A DNA stretch of 64,000 nucleotides from Serripes groenlandicus (taxonomy: Eukaryota; Mollusca; Bivalvia; Cardiida; Cardiidae), in contig JASEVX010000352.1 in the NCBI GenBank assembly GCA_031761405.1, positions 107,214 through 171,213 of the forward strand, given 5' to 3'. Of this stretch, positions 45,484-57,445 are shown one piece after another. The notes beneath the pieces are model-generated. The model made no database searches. It was not told the origin of the DNA and worked only from the letters and a program-made list of their open reading frames with translations. The translations under genes were made by a program, and so were the position numbers. The number at the start of each line of letters is the position of its first letter. The stretch's first letter is position 1.

Positions 45484-48432
45484 AGCTCGACTATTCGAAG
45501 AATATGAGAGCTATACTACTCACCCTGGCGTCGGTGTCCACGTCACACTTTGGTTATGGTTTTGCATGCAAGTTCTTAAATACTACATGTATTGCATTGA
45601 AACTTTCTACAACCCTACCAAACTATCACACCAATGTAGATTATTAAGTTAGATAACTCTATCCTGTATATTATGCAAGTTATGGCCCTTTTTTACTTAG
45701 AAATTCTGGTTAAAGTTTTGCGTGCAACTAAAGTAAGAGTCCATATCTCAGTATTTAATTGATGCATTGCATTGAAACTTTATACAGCACTACCCAACTA
45801 TCACACCTATGTAGATTATTAAGTTAGATAACTCTATCCTGCATTTTATGCAAGTTATGGCCCTTTTTTTAGCTCACCTGAGCTTTGCTCAAGGTGAGTT
45901 ATTGTGATCGCCTTTTGTCCGGCGTCCGTCGTGCGTCGTGCGTCGTGCGTCGTGCGTCGTGCGTCAACTTCTTCTCCTCAGTAACCAGTGGGTCAATTTG
46001 GATGAAACTTCACAGAAAGCATCCTCTCAATGACCTCACCAGAATTCCTTCAAATTTTTGGGATCCATGCAAAATTCTGGTTTCCATGGCAACGAAACCG
46101 AAAAAACTTCAAAATTCTTCTTCTCCCAAACTGGTTGGCAGATTTTCAAATAATTTTGTAGAAATGTTCCTTAGATGACCCTCTATCAGATTCCTTCAAG
46201 CCATGTTGATTGGTCGAAAAACATGGCCGCCAGGGGGGGCGGGGCTATTTTGCCTTATATGGCTATAGTGAAAACTTAAAAAATCTTCTCCTCCGAAAGT
46301 GTCAGGCCGATTTTCAAATAATTTTGTAGAAATGGTCCTTGGGTGACCCTCTATCAGATTCCTTCAAGCCATGTTGATTGGTCGAAAAACATGGCCGCCA
46401 GGGCGGGGCTATTTTGCCTTATATGGCTATAGTGCAAACTTAAAAAATCTTCTCCTCCAAAAGTGTCAGGCCGATTTTCAAATAATTTTGTAGAAATGTT
46501 CCTTGGGTGACCCTCTATCAGATTCCTTCAAGCCATGTTGATTGGTCGAAAAACATGGCCGCCAGGGGGCGGGGCTATTTTGCCTTTTATGGCTATAGTG
46601 AAAACTTAAAAAATCTTCTCCTCCATAAGTGTCGGGCCGATTTTTAAATAATTTTGTAGAACAGTTCCTTGGGTGACCCTCTATCAGATTCCTTCAAGCC
46701 ATGTTGATTGGTCGAAAAACTTGGCCGCCAGGGGGCGGTGCTATTTTGCCTTATATGGCCAAAGTGAAAACTTAAAACATCTTCTCCTCCGAAAGTGTCT
46801 GGCTGATTTTCAAATAATTTTGTAAAAATGTTCCTTGGATGACCCTCTATCAGATTCCTTCAAGCCATGTTGATTGGTCGAAAAACATGGCCGCCAGGGT
46901 GGCGGGGCTATTTTGCCTTATATGGCTATAGTGAAAACTTAAAAAATCTTCTTCTCCGAAAGTGTCAGACCGATTTTCAAATAATTTTGTAGAAATGTTC
47001 CTTGGATGACCCACTTTCAGATTCCTTCAAGCCATGTTGATTGGTAAAAAAACATGGCCTCCAGTGGGCAGGGCTATTTTGCCTTATATGGCTAAAGTGA
47101 AAACTTAAAACATCTTCTCCTCCAAAAGTGTCTGGCCGATTTTCAAATAATTTTGTAGAAATGTTCCTAGGGTGACCCTCTGTCAGATTCCTTCAATCCA
47201 AGTTGATTGGTCGGAAACTATGGCTGCCAGGGGGCGGGGCTTATATAGCTAAAGTGAAAAAAAAAAATTAGGTGAGCGATTCCAGGGCCATCATGGCCCT
47301 CTTGTTACTTAGAAATTCTGGTTAAAGTTTTGCGTGCAACTAAATTAAGAGTCCATATCTCAGTATTTACTTGATGCATTGCATTGAAACTTTCTACAAC
47401 CATACCCAACTATTACACCTGTGTAGATTATCAACTATGATAACTCTATTCTGCATTTTATGCAAGTTATGGCCCTTTTTTTACTTAGAAATACTGGTTA
47501 AAGTTTTGCGTGCAACTAAATTAAGAGTCCATGTCTCAGTATATACTCGATGCATTGCATTGAACCTTTATACAACCCTACTCAACTATCACACCTAGAT
47601 AACTCTATCCTGCATTTTATACAAGTTATGGCATTTTTTTTACTTAGAAATTCTGGTTCAAGTTTTGCATGCAACTAAATTAAGTGTCCATATCTCAGTA
47701 TTTAATTGATGCTTTGCATTGAAACTTTCTACAACCCTACCCAACTATCACACCTGTGTAGATTATCAAGTATGATAACTCTATCCTGCATTTTATGCAA
47801 GTTATGGCCTTTTTGGACTTATAAATTCTGGTTAAAGTTTTGCATGCAACTACATAAAGAGACCATCTCTTAGTAACTACTTGATGCATTGCATTGAAAC
47901 TTTATACAGCCCTTACCAACCATCACATCTATGTAAACAATCAAGTATGATTACTCTATCCAGCATTTTATGCAAGTTATGGACCTTTTTTCGACTTAGA
48001 AATTCTGGTTAAAGTTTTGCAACTACATTTAGAGTGTAATCTCAGTAACAACTTGAAAAATTGTATTGAAACTTCATACAACCTTTCCCAAGTGCACAAC
48101 CAATTAAGATAACTCAATCCTGTATATGGTGCAAATTGTTGCCCTTTTTTTACTTATAAATTATGGTTAAAGGTTTGCGTGCAACTACATTAAGAGTCCA
48201 TATCTTAGTAACTACTTGATGCATTCCATTGAAAGGTTATACAACCCTATCTAACCATCACACCTATGAAAATAATCATGTTAAATAACACTATCCTGCA
48301 TATAATGCAAATTATCACCCACTAAGAAATTGTGGTTAATGTTTTGCATGCAACTACATTAGAGTCCATTATCTCAGTAACTTAAATAAGCGGTGGAATA
48401 GTCGAGCGCGCTGTCCTCCGACAGCTCTTGTT
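45484..48432 (+). mobile_element. Family I element nested in E3 (I2)
   Basis: The head agctcgactattcgaagaat and gagagctatactactcaccc. The units of about 165 bp share ttctggttaaagttttgcgt, atgcattgcattgaaacttt and ataactctatcctgcatttt. The tail ggtggaatagtcgagcgcgc has hairpin gctgtcctccgacagc and tcttgtt. The motif gctcgactattc is inverted as gaatagtcgagc. D3 is nested inside. Confidence 0.75.
45871..47306 (+). mobile_element. Family D element nested in I2 (D3)
   Basis: agctcacctgagctttgctc at the start, five tandem gtgcgtc repeats, ccagtgggtcaatttggatg, and seven units of about 167 bp with gccgccagggggcggggcta. The tail aggtgagcgattccagggcc, hairpin gggccatcatggccc, tcttgtt at 47306. It sits between gcccttttttt and acttagaaattctgg of one I2 unit. 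Confidence 0.85.
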
Positions 48433-48519
48433 ATTTGTCAGAATAATTGTCTTGATGTGTTTTGCATTGCATTACATTGCTTAGTTCAGGCGAACTAGGG
48501 CCATCATGGCCCTCTTGTT

Positions 48520-49616
48520 TAAAAGATATTTTTCCTGTGTGTTTTATTTTAAACATGTAATTCAAATAAAAAGCAATTTAGAAAGTTATCAAACGAAAAG
48601 GTTATAACTATCTTACTCAATGACATTGAAATGCACTTACATAGTAGTGCATGAATCATTTGAAATCATGACAAAAAGATATTTCTCAAAAGTGTATATT
48701 TTTTATCATGGTAACCATGGTAACCATGAATGATTGATATTTTGCACAATGACATTGAAATGCACTTACATAATAGTGCATGAAACATTTGAAATCATGA
48801 CAAAAAAATATTTCTCAAAAGTGTATTTTTGTTATCATGGTAACCATGGTAACCATGAATGATTGATATCTTACAATGACATTGAAGTGCACTAACATAT
48901 TTCTACACTTTAAAATAAAATTATGTGGATTTAAGTTTGATTTTAATAAACTTTAAAACTGTTCAATTACTTTCCAATTAATGGTAATAAACATTGATTA
49001 TCTGATACAATTGTTGTTATAGTGATTAGACAAAAGAATGTATATTTTCGCTAAAAATAAGAATTTTCAAAAAATGTTTCAACTTTTTAACTCTACACAT
49101 ATGTAGGTTACTCAAAATGGTCATAACTCATTTTCGTCAATATACCTCATTTGGACCAAAAATCTCATGGCTGGTCACATATAATAAATAAAAATAAATA
49201 AAGATAAACTGAAATGTTCTTAATAATGTGAATTTAATGTTTTTATCTCATTCAACAGGAAAAGAAAACCGCCCAGAGAGTGCTCGGTCGCGCTGGAGGA
49301 AATATACTTATTAAAGGCTTAAATTTAATTAAATTCATGAAGCCTTTAAAATGCATGAATAGATATCCAAATGATTCATGTTTGTTAAGGCGCTTACACA
49401 AAGAGAATTGTGCTACCCATCTAACAGTCACAGGTTTGATTCCCAACAGAGGTATATTTTTGTCTACTTATAAATAAGTACAAGTATGCAAAGTAAAAAA
49501 ATAATCTAATAATGCTACTAACACGTTTTATGACAGAAATTTTATATCTTAGCCTATCCTAACAAGTGTTGTTATTAATGGACAATACAGAAATGTACAC
49601 AGAGTTATAGAAATTA
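48520..49616. other. Spacer with a short tandem duplication
   Basis: It contains the 129-bp tandem repeat at 48619-48880. An acceptor-like tcattcaacag at 49249-49259 and a possible tRNA-like B box (aggtttgattcccaac) near 49432 are weak hints of an exon or SINE. Neither is called. Confidence 0.3.
48619..48880 (+). repeat. Two tandem units of about 129 bp
   Basis: aatgacattgaaatgcactt recurs at 48619, 48748 and (changed) 48875. Each unit ends in atggtaaccatggtaaccat, a near-palindrome centred on CCATGG. The units differ at few positions. Confidence 0.7.
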
Positions 49617-50097
49617 TTAGTATGTATACACTTCACTAGAATCTTGATTCTTGTTAAAATGACTTTCATACCTTTGCATCATCTCCTCTACTATTTTCTG
49701 AAGCAGACTGTCTGCGTTTTCTTCTAGTTGTCCTATGTTCCTGTACTTGTAGAGCACTGAATCAAACATTGCTGTTCTTGATGTCAAGGTAGATGATAGT
49801 GCCCGAAGCTCCTGCAGCATGACTGCATCTCCTTTCCTGCTGTTACTGTGTTCGATCATGTTTATATATAAGGTCTCCAAAGCATTGAGAATAGATTGAG
49901 AAACTGGGCTCTTCACACTTGAATGTCTACTATAACCATGATCAATACTAATATTTTCTCTGTATTTTGCCGGCTCACAAACAGATGGCTCGGCTGTTGC
50001 GAAGTTAACCGGAAAATTGAGTTTCAGCTGCTTTCTGGACTTGACCGTTTGAGTTTCTGAGACCGAGTGGGGGATCAAGACTGATTTAGGAGTCACT
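49617..50097 (-). CDS. Possible terminal exon of an unrecognised gene
   Basis: A stop-free minus frame of about 160 residues ends at TAA near 49617. Upstream in frame is a TGA, but a pyrimidine-rich acceptor (gctgccttctccag) lies at about 50110-50097, so I read it as a last exon beginning about 50096. The composition looks coding: LPSPVTPKSVLIPHSVSETQ, then KQLKLNFPVNFATAEPSVCE, a helical stretch SILNALETLYINMIEHSN, and LLQKIVEEMMQRYESHFNKN. There are no repeat family matches within. I do not recognise the family. It could be a host gene's 3' end or a chance frame. Confidence 0.35.
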
Positions 50098-50414
50098 GGA
50101 GAAGGCAGCACATTGTTTCACTCGAGCAACGCTACCCGACACATAATTCAAAGCTGAGCTCTTTAACTGTATTATAAAGTCATACGAATTCTCTATCTTG
50201 ACGTAACAATTCTGACATACACACGCCAACTCGAATGGCATCGGCGGAACATAGATTATATGTTATATTTCACATATATAATATGTTTGTCAAGTGAAAG
50301 ATCATAGTGATTTTTCCATATATATTATAGGTCGGCGAAATGGAGATACTGCATCGGTCAAAAGGAAATCCCATGTAATGTCTCGGATATATGAAGGGCT
50401 ATAACATGGTTTTT

Positions 50415-51390
50415 AGCTCTACTGGCCAAAGGCCAGAAGGGCTTATGTCGTGGCGATTAGTCCGTCGTGCGTGCGTGCGTGCGTGCGTGCGTGCATCCGT
50501 AAACAATTTCTTGTTAACACGATACAGTCTTCAGATATCCATGAGAGCTCGGTTCCTTTCGAAAACCAGCCAGATCCGCCCATGCATGACTGGATTATGG
50601 CCCTTGAAATGGTCAAAATTGCTATAAAAGAGCTTGTTAACACGATACAGTCTTCACTTTTGATTGTATCTCAACCAAACTTATACAGTAGTTAGATATC
50701 CATGAGAGCTCAATTCCTTTCGAAAACCAGCCAGATCTGCTTATGCATGACTGGATCATGGCCCTTGAAATGGTCAAAATTGCTATAAAAGAGCTTGTTA
50801 ACACGATAGTCTTCACTTTTGATTGTATCTCAACCAAACTTATACAGTAGTTAGATATCCATAAGAGCTTGGTTCCTTTCGAAAACCAGCCAGATCCGCT
50901 CATGCATGACTGGATTATGGCCCTTGAAATGGTCTAAATTGCTATAAAAGAGCTTGTTAACACGATACAGTCTTCACTTTGGATTGTATCTCAACCAAAC
51001 TTATACAGTAGTTAGATATCCATGAGAGCTTGGTTCCTTTCGTAAACCAGCCAGATTTGCCCATGCAAGACTGGATTATGGCCCTTGAAATTGTTCAAAT
51101 TGCTATAATTGAGCATGTGAACACAATAGAGGCTCTATTTACTATCTGATCTTCACCAAACTTAGATAGTAGTTAAATATTGATGAGAGCTTGGTTCCTT
51201 TTGAAAACCAGCCAGAATTCCGCCAAGACTGGATTATGGCCCATGAAATTGTAAAAATTGCTATAATACAGCTTGTGAACACAAAAGAGCCTCCATTTAC
51301 TATCCGATCTTCACTATACATACATGCTCTGGATTGAAAATGACCAAAGAACCATACCAGTAGATCATAGGCCCTCATGGGCCTCTTGTT
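50415..51390 (+). mobile_element. Family F Helentron-like element, complete (F2)
   Basis: The head agctctactggccaaaggcc with hairpin CTGGCC/GGCCAG, then gtcgtggcgattagtccgtc and five tandem gtgc repeats. About five units of 160 bp contain cccttgaaatggtcaaaatt and gagcttgttaacacgataca. The tail ccagtagatcataggccctc (partial inverse of the head), hairpin aggccctcatgggcct, and cttgtt. B4 begins one base later. Confidence 0.8.
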
Positions 51391-51391
51391 T

Positions 51392-52469
51392 AGATCACCT
51401 GAGCCAAAGGCTCAAGTTAGCTATTCTGATCACTTGTCGTCCGTCGTCTGTCCGGCGTTAACTTTTAGCTTTCAACATCATCTCCTCCCAAACTCCAAGG
51501 ACAATTTCCGTGAAACATCACAGGACTGTTCCTCTGGTTGGCCTCTTTCAAAGTTGTTCAAAGATTTAAATTCCATTGAGAACTTTGGTTGCTGCCGCAT
51601 CAGAAAGGGGGCAATAGGTCCAAACTTTAAAAATCTTCTCCTCCGAATCTTCCTGTCAGATTCAAATATAATTTGGTAGAAATGTTCATTGGGTGACCCT
51701 CTATAAAAATTGTTCAAGCCATACTGATTGGTCGAAAAACATGGCAGTCAGACGGCATCAAAAAAGGGGCAAAATGACAACATTTGAAAATAAATTCCAT
51801 TTTTATGCAAATGCTTGTCTGATTTTAAGAAAATATAATACGAATCTTACTGTAATGATCCTCTTTTTAATTTGTTTAAGCCGTTTTGATTGGTTACACA
51901 ATCGTATCAACCAGGCGTCATCACAAAAAGGGTAAATTTAACTTTTAGCTACAAATGACAACCAACTCCTACCATTCCAATAGACCAATTTCCACAAAAC
52001 ATCACAAGAATGTTCCTTTGGTGGTCCTCTTTCAAAATTGTTCAAAGATTTAAATTCCATTGAGAACTTTGGTTGCTGCGGCATCAGAAAGTGAGAAAAA
52101 TACCAAAATTTTAAAATCCTTTTCCTCTATAATCAACTTGTGCGATTGCAAGATAATTTGGTAGAAATATTTTCTTAAGTGACCCTCTAAATAAACTGTT
52201 GAAGCCGTATTGATTTCGTTGAAAAACAGGGCAGCATCAGGAAAGGTGCAAAATGACAAAAACTTTATAATTCCATTCTTATTAAAGTTCTTGTTATATT
52301 TCAATATATAAATGGCCTTTACTGATAAGCTGTTTCTTGAGAAGTGTCCACTCCTTTCTGTTTCATTTGCACTCCCTGATAAAATTTTCCAGATATTTGC
52401 AGTTAAATATTTGCTACTAATTTACTATCAATTAAGTGATCGATTTAGGGCCATCTTGGCCCTCTTGTT
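51392..52469 (+). mobile_element. Family B Helentron-like element, complete (B4)
   Basis: The head agatcacctgagccaaaggc with hairpin GAGCC/GGCTC, then cttgtcgtccgtcgtctgtc. The core has gatttaaattccattgagaa, ggttgctgccgcatcagaaa and ttcaagccatactgattggt. The tail taagtgatcgatttagggcc has hairpin agggccatcttggccct and cttgttt. It directly follows F2. Confidence 0.75.
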
Positions 52470-52527
52470 TTACTTTTATATCATAGGGGTATGTTTTATA
52501 AATCATTAAATATTTAGAACTTGGTGG

Positions 52528-52650
52528 TGCTGGAGTGGCAAAATGGAGGAAATACGCTGGATAAATGGAGAAAATACGCTGGCGAAATGGAGAAAATATG
52601 CTGGCGAAATGGAGATAATAAGTTGACGAAATGGAGGAAATATAGGCTGG
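52528..52650 (+). repeat. Minisatellite of about 23 bp, five units
   Basis: Units of the type aaatggagaaaatacgctgg run with small changes from tggcaaaatggaggaaatac to gaggaaatataggctgg. Confidence 0.7.
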
Positions 52651-52778
52651 TGAACTTCAGACCTTGCCTCCTTTGCCAAATAGAACAGATCACTTTTATG
52701 TCATTATATTAAATAAACATCAAGTAAAGTATATCCCGCTTTATGCGACATTTATATTACATTATTTACATTGTTTTT

Positions 52779-55700
52779 GTCTCGCCCACGATAGTGGAGT
52801 GAGTCATAGCAGTCACTTTTCCGGCGTCGGCGGCCGCTTTTACAAATAGCTATATCTCGGCAACCCCTGCTTGAATTTTTCTGAAACTTTGTCAGATGTA
52901 TTGTTTGGTCATGGGACATCTGTCAACGTCAAAATTGTCAGGGTCAAGGTCATAATTGTGCAGAACTTGACCTTTGTTAGGTAACTTAACCTCAAAACTT
53001 AACCTTTCTTTTATCTCGGCAACCCCTGCTTGAATTTTTCTGAAACTTTGCCAGATGTATTGTTTGGTCATGGGACATCTGTCAACGTCAAAATTGTCAG
53101 GGTCAAGGTCATAATTGAGCAGAACTTGACCTTTGTTGTCTCGCCCACGATAGTGGAGTGAGACATAGCAGTCACTTTTCCGGCGACGCCGATGGCAGCC
53201 GCTTTTACAAATAGCTATATCTCGGCAACCCCTGCTTGAATTTTTTTGAAACTTTGTTAGCTGTATTGTTTGGTCATGGGACATCTGTCAACATCAAAAT
53301 TTTCAGGGTCAAGGTCATAATTGTGCAGAACTTGACCTTTGTTAGGTAACTTAACCTCAAAACTTAACCTTTCTTATATCTCAGACATAGCAGTCACTTT
53401 TCCGGCGACGGCGGCCGCTTTTACAAATAGCTATATCTCGGCAACCCCTGCTTGAATTTTTTTGAAACTTTGTCAGATGTATTGTTTGGTCATGGCACAT
53501 CTGTCAACGTCAAAATTGTCAGGGTCAAGGTCATAATTGTGCAGAACTTGACCTTTGTAATGTAACTTAACCTCAAAACTTAACCTTTCTTATATCTCAT
53601 CAACCTCTGCTTGAATTTTTCTGAAACTTTGTCAGATGTATTGTTTGGTCATGGGACATCTGTCAACGTCAAAATTTTCTGGGTCAAGGTCATAATTGTG
53701 CAGAACTTGATCTTTATTAGGTAACTTAACCTCAAAACTTAACCTTTCTTATATCTCAGCAACCTCTGCTTGAATTTTTCTGAAACTGTGTCAGATGTAT
53801 TGTTTGGTCATGGGACATCTGTCAACCTCAAAATTGTCAGGGTCAAGGTCATAATTGTGCAGAACTTGACCTTTGTAATGTAACTTAACCTCAAAACTTA
53901 ACCTTTCTTATATCTCATAGACATAGCAGTCACTTTTCCGGCGACAGCGGCCGCTTTTACAAATAGCTATATCTCAGCAACCCCTGCTTGAATTTTTCTG
54001 AAACTTTGTCAGATGTATTGTTTGGTCATGGCACATCTGTCAACGTCAAAATTGTCAGAGTCAAGGTCATAATTGTGCAGAACTTGACCTTTGTAATGTA
54101 ACTTAACCTCAAAACTTAACCTTTCTTATATCTCATCAACCTCTGCTTGAATTTTTCTGAAACTTTTGTCAGATGTATTGTTTGGTCATGGGACATCTGT
54201 CAACGTCAAAATTTTCTGGGTCAAGGTCATAATTGTGCAGAACTTGATCTTTATTAGGTAACTTAACCTCAAAACTTAACCTTTCTTATATCTCAGCAAC
54301 CTCTGCTTGAATTTTTCTGAAACTGTGTCAGATGTATTGTTTGGTCATGGGACATCTGTCAACCTCAAAATTGTCAGGGTCAAGGTCATAATTGTGCAGA
54401 ACTTGACCTTTGTAAGGTAACTTAACCTCAAAACTTAACCTTTCTTATATCTCAGCAACCCCTACTTGAATTTTTCTGAAACATTGTCAGATGTATTGTT
54501 TGGTCATGGGACATCTGTAAACGTCATAATTTTCAGGGTCAAGGTCATAATTGTGCAGAACTTGACCCTTTCTTATATCTCGGCAACCCCTGCTGGAATT
54601 TTTCTGAAACTTTGTCAGATGTATTGTTTGGTCATGGGACATCGGTCAACGTCAGAACTTTTAGGGTCAAGGTCATAATTGTTCAGAACTTGACCTTTGT
54701 TAGGTAACTTAACCTCAAAACTTAACCTTTCTTATATCTCAGCAACACCTGCTTGAATTTTTCTGAAACTTTGTCAGATGTATTGTTTGGTCATGGGACA
54801 TCTGTCAACGTCATAACTTTTAGGGTCAAGGTCATAATTGTGCAGAACTTGACCCTTTCTTATATCTCGGCAACCCCTGCTTGAATTTTTTCTGAAACTT
54901 TGTCAGATGTATTGTTTGGTCATGGGACATCCATCAACATCAAAATTTTCAGGGTCAAGGTGGAATTTTTCTGAAACTTTGTCAGATGTATTGTTAGGTC
55001 ATGGGACATCCGTCAACGTCAAAATTTTCCGGGTCAAGATCATAATTGGGCAAAACTTGACCTTTGTTAGATAACTTAACCTTAGTCCTATCTCAGCAAC
55101 CCCTTATGGAATCTTTCTGAAATGTCAGATGTATTGTTTGGTCATGGGACATCCGTAAACATTTTAAGGTCAAGGTCATAATTTTACAGAACTTGACCTT
55201 TGTTAGGTAACTCAACCTTGGTTATACCTCAGCAATCCCTGCTGTAAGTTTTCTGAAACTTTGTCAGATGTATTGTTTGGTCATGGAACATCTGTCATCG
55301 TCAAAATTTTCAAGGTCAAGGTCATAGTTTTACAGAAATTGACCTTTGTTAGGTAACTTGATCTTTGTGATATCTCGGCAACCCCTCCTGGAATTTTTCT
55401 GAATCTTTGTAAGATGTATTGTTTGGTCATGGGACATCTCTCAACGTTAACATTTCCAAGGTCAAGGTCATTATTTTACAAAACTTCACCTTGTTTAGGT
55501 AACTTAACTTAAAAACTTAACCTTGTTCATATCTCTGGTCATGGGACATCCGTCAACATTAAAATTTTCATGGTCAAAGTCATAATTTTGCAGAATTTGA
55601 CCTAGGTTAGGTAACTTCATGTGTGAATAAATATATTAAGATATATACACATGTAATGAGTTTATTATTTATCATGACATGTTGATAACAATGCATTGAC

Positions 55701-56963
55701 AGACACTTACTTTTTCACATTTTATCAACTTTACTTTCTTTTTGCATAGTGATACCATTTAATATCTGATTTTCTTAGAAGGGCGAGACACCCTCAGCCC
55801 GAGGTCTTGTTAGGTAACTTAACCTCAAAACTTAACCTTTCTTATATCTCGGCAACCTCTGCTTGAATTTTTTTGAAACTTTGTCAGATGTATTGTTTAA
55901 ACGGTCATGGGACATCTGTCAACGTCAAAATTTTCAGGGTCAAGGTCATAATTGTGCAGAACTTGATCTTTGTTGGGTAAATTTACCTCAAAACTTAACC
56001 TTTCTTATATCTCGGCAACCTCTGCTTGAATTTTTCTGAAATATTGTCAGATGTATTGTTTGGTCATGGGACATCTGTCAACGTCAAAACTTTCAGGGTG
56101 AAGGTCATAATTGTGCAGAACTTGACCTTTGTAAGGTAACTTAACCTCAAAACTTAACCTTTCTTATATCTCAGCAACCCCTGCTTGAATTTTTCTGAAA
56201 CATTGTGAGATGTATTGTTTGGTCATGATACATCTGTCAACGTCATAATTTTTAGGGTCAAGGTCATAATTGTGCAGAACTTGACCCTTTCTTATATCTC
56301 AGCAACCCCTGCTGGAATTTTTCTGAAACTTTGTCGGATGTATTGTTTGGTCATGGGACATCTGTTAACATAAAAATTTTCAGGGTCAAGGTCATAATTG
56401 TGCAGAACTTGACCTTTGTTAGGTAACTTAACCTCAAAACTTAACCTTTCTTATATCTCAGCAACCTCTGCTTGAATTTTTCTGAAACTTTGTCAGATGT
56501 ATTGTTTGGTCATGGGACATCTGTCAACGTCAACATTTTCAGGGTCAAAGTCATAATTGTGCAGAACTTGACCTTTGTTAGGTAACTTAACCTCAAAACT
56601 TAACCTTTCTTATATCTCGGCAACCCCTGCTTTTCAGTACAATAATATTTTCCCATGACTTATTTTAAAATTACTATGTTGTTATTTTATGTGTAAAAAC
56701 TTACTATCATAATCATAGTGATTGCAATTATTTACAATTTAATGTAGTATTATTGATCACTCTTTACTTCATGTGTGAATAAATATATTAAGATATATAC
56801 ACATGCAGTGAGTTTATTATTTATCATGACATGTTGATAACAGTGCATTGACAGACACTTACTTTTTCACATTTTATCAACTTTACTTTCTTTTTGCATA
56901 GTGATACCATTTAATATCTGATTTTCTTAGAAGGGCGAAACACCCTCAGCCCGAGGTCTTATT
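52779..56963 (+). mobile_element. Family G satellite-core element, 4.2 kb
   Basis: The head is gtctcgcccacgatagtgga (hairpin CCAC/GTGG), gtgagtcatagcagtcactt, tccggcgtcggcggccgctt. About 25 units of roughly 160 bp carry atctcggcaacccctgcttg, actttgtcagatgtattgtt and ggtcatgggacatctgtcaa. The tail aagggcgagacaccctcagc with hairpin CCTC/GAGG and ggtcttgtt occurs at 55780-55811 and again at 56930-56963 (ending gtcttatt). Extra head copies lie at about 53136, 53383 and 53919. The motif gtctcgccc inverts to gggcgagac. Confidence 0.8.
53383..54454 (+). repeat. Duplicated 536-bp higher-order repeat in family G
   Basis: agacatagcagtcacttttc starts at 53383 and 53919. The following three units match in order, including rare variants shared only by these two blocks (ggcacatctgtcaacg, gatctttattaggtaact, gaaactgtgtcagatg). 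Confidence 0.75.
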
Positions 56964-57445
56964 TATCTTTTAAGTGATCACAACAATCTCACATAGCACA
57001 TATAACTATTTAAATTACATAATATACATATATATACATTATTTTTAGGGCAAATGTTGAAAAAAATGCTGTTTATCAACTTCATACTTTTTAACTCGAA
57101 ATACGTTCAATTAGTATTATTACTTTGTTGTTTTTCATCCCAATATTTCTTCAGTATAGAGCAATCTCAATAACTGTGATACAACTTTTACATATTACTA
57201 ATGTGTCCCTAGACAATCAAGATTTTTGTGCAGTCTTTTGGTTCACTTTAACTCAAAACGCAAATTTAAAATTAAACAAGTATATTACCTTTGCATTTCT
57301 CATGTTTCGAGACTGAATCTCTTTTGAGGACAGTGCATCCTATGGTGAATGTATTTGACTTTTGAATTTTTAAACAGAGGTCACAAAACATTGACTTTGA
57401 GGTTGATTCATATCTCAACCACGGATTGCTACATTTCCAGTTTTA
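56964..57445. other. Spacer, nothing recognised
   Basis: A 63-residue hydrophobic frame at 57125-57316 has no support beyond length. No repeat ends. Confidence 0.4.

Larger units (their letters stand above)
44397..48519 (+). mobile_element. Family E element carrying nested I2 and D3 (E3)
   Basis: The head agctcaccagtgcacgaaaa; the core continues to ggaggttgcattttt (45483). I2 then intervenes to 48432. E3 resumes atttgtcagaataattgtct and cttgatgtgttttgcattgc, exactly as at the end of E1, and finishes gggccatcatggccctcttg then tt at 48519. Confidence 0.75.

Noticed and set aside
50391..50903. Several overlapping frames of about 80 residues on both strands
   Set aside because: They follow the 160-bp period of family F units and carry no domain.
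52892..53284. 130-residue minus frame with internal repeats (NKGQVLLNYDLDPDNFDVDR type)
   Set aside because: The repetition is the translated 160-bp satellite unit of family G.
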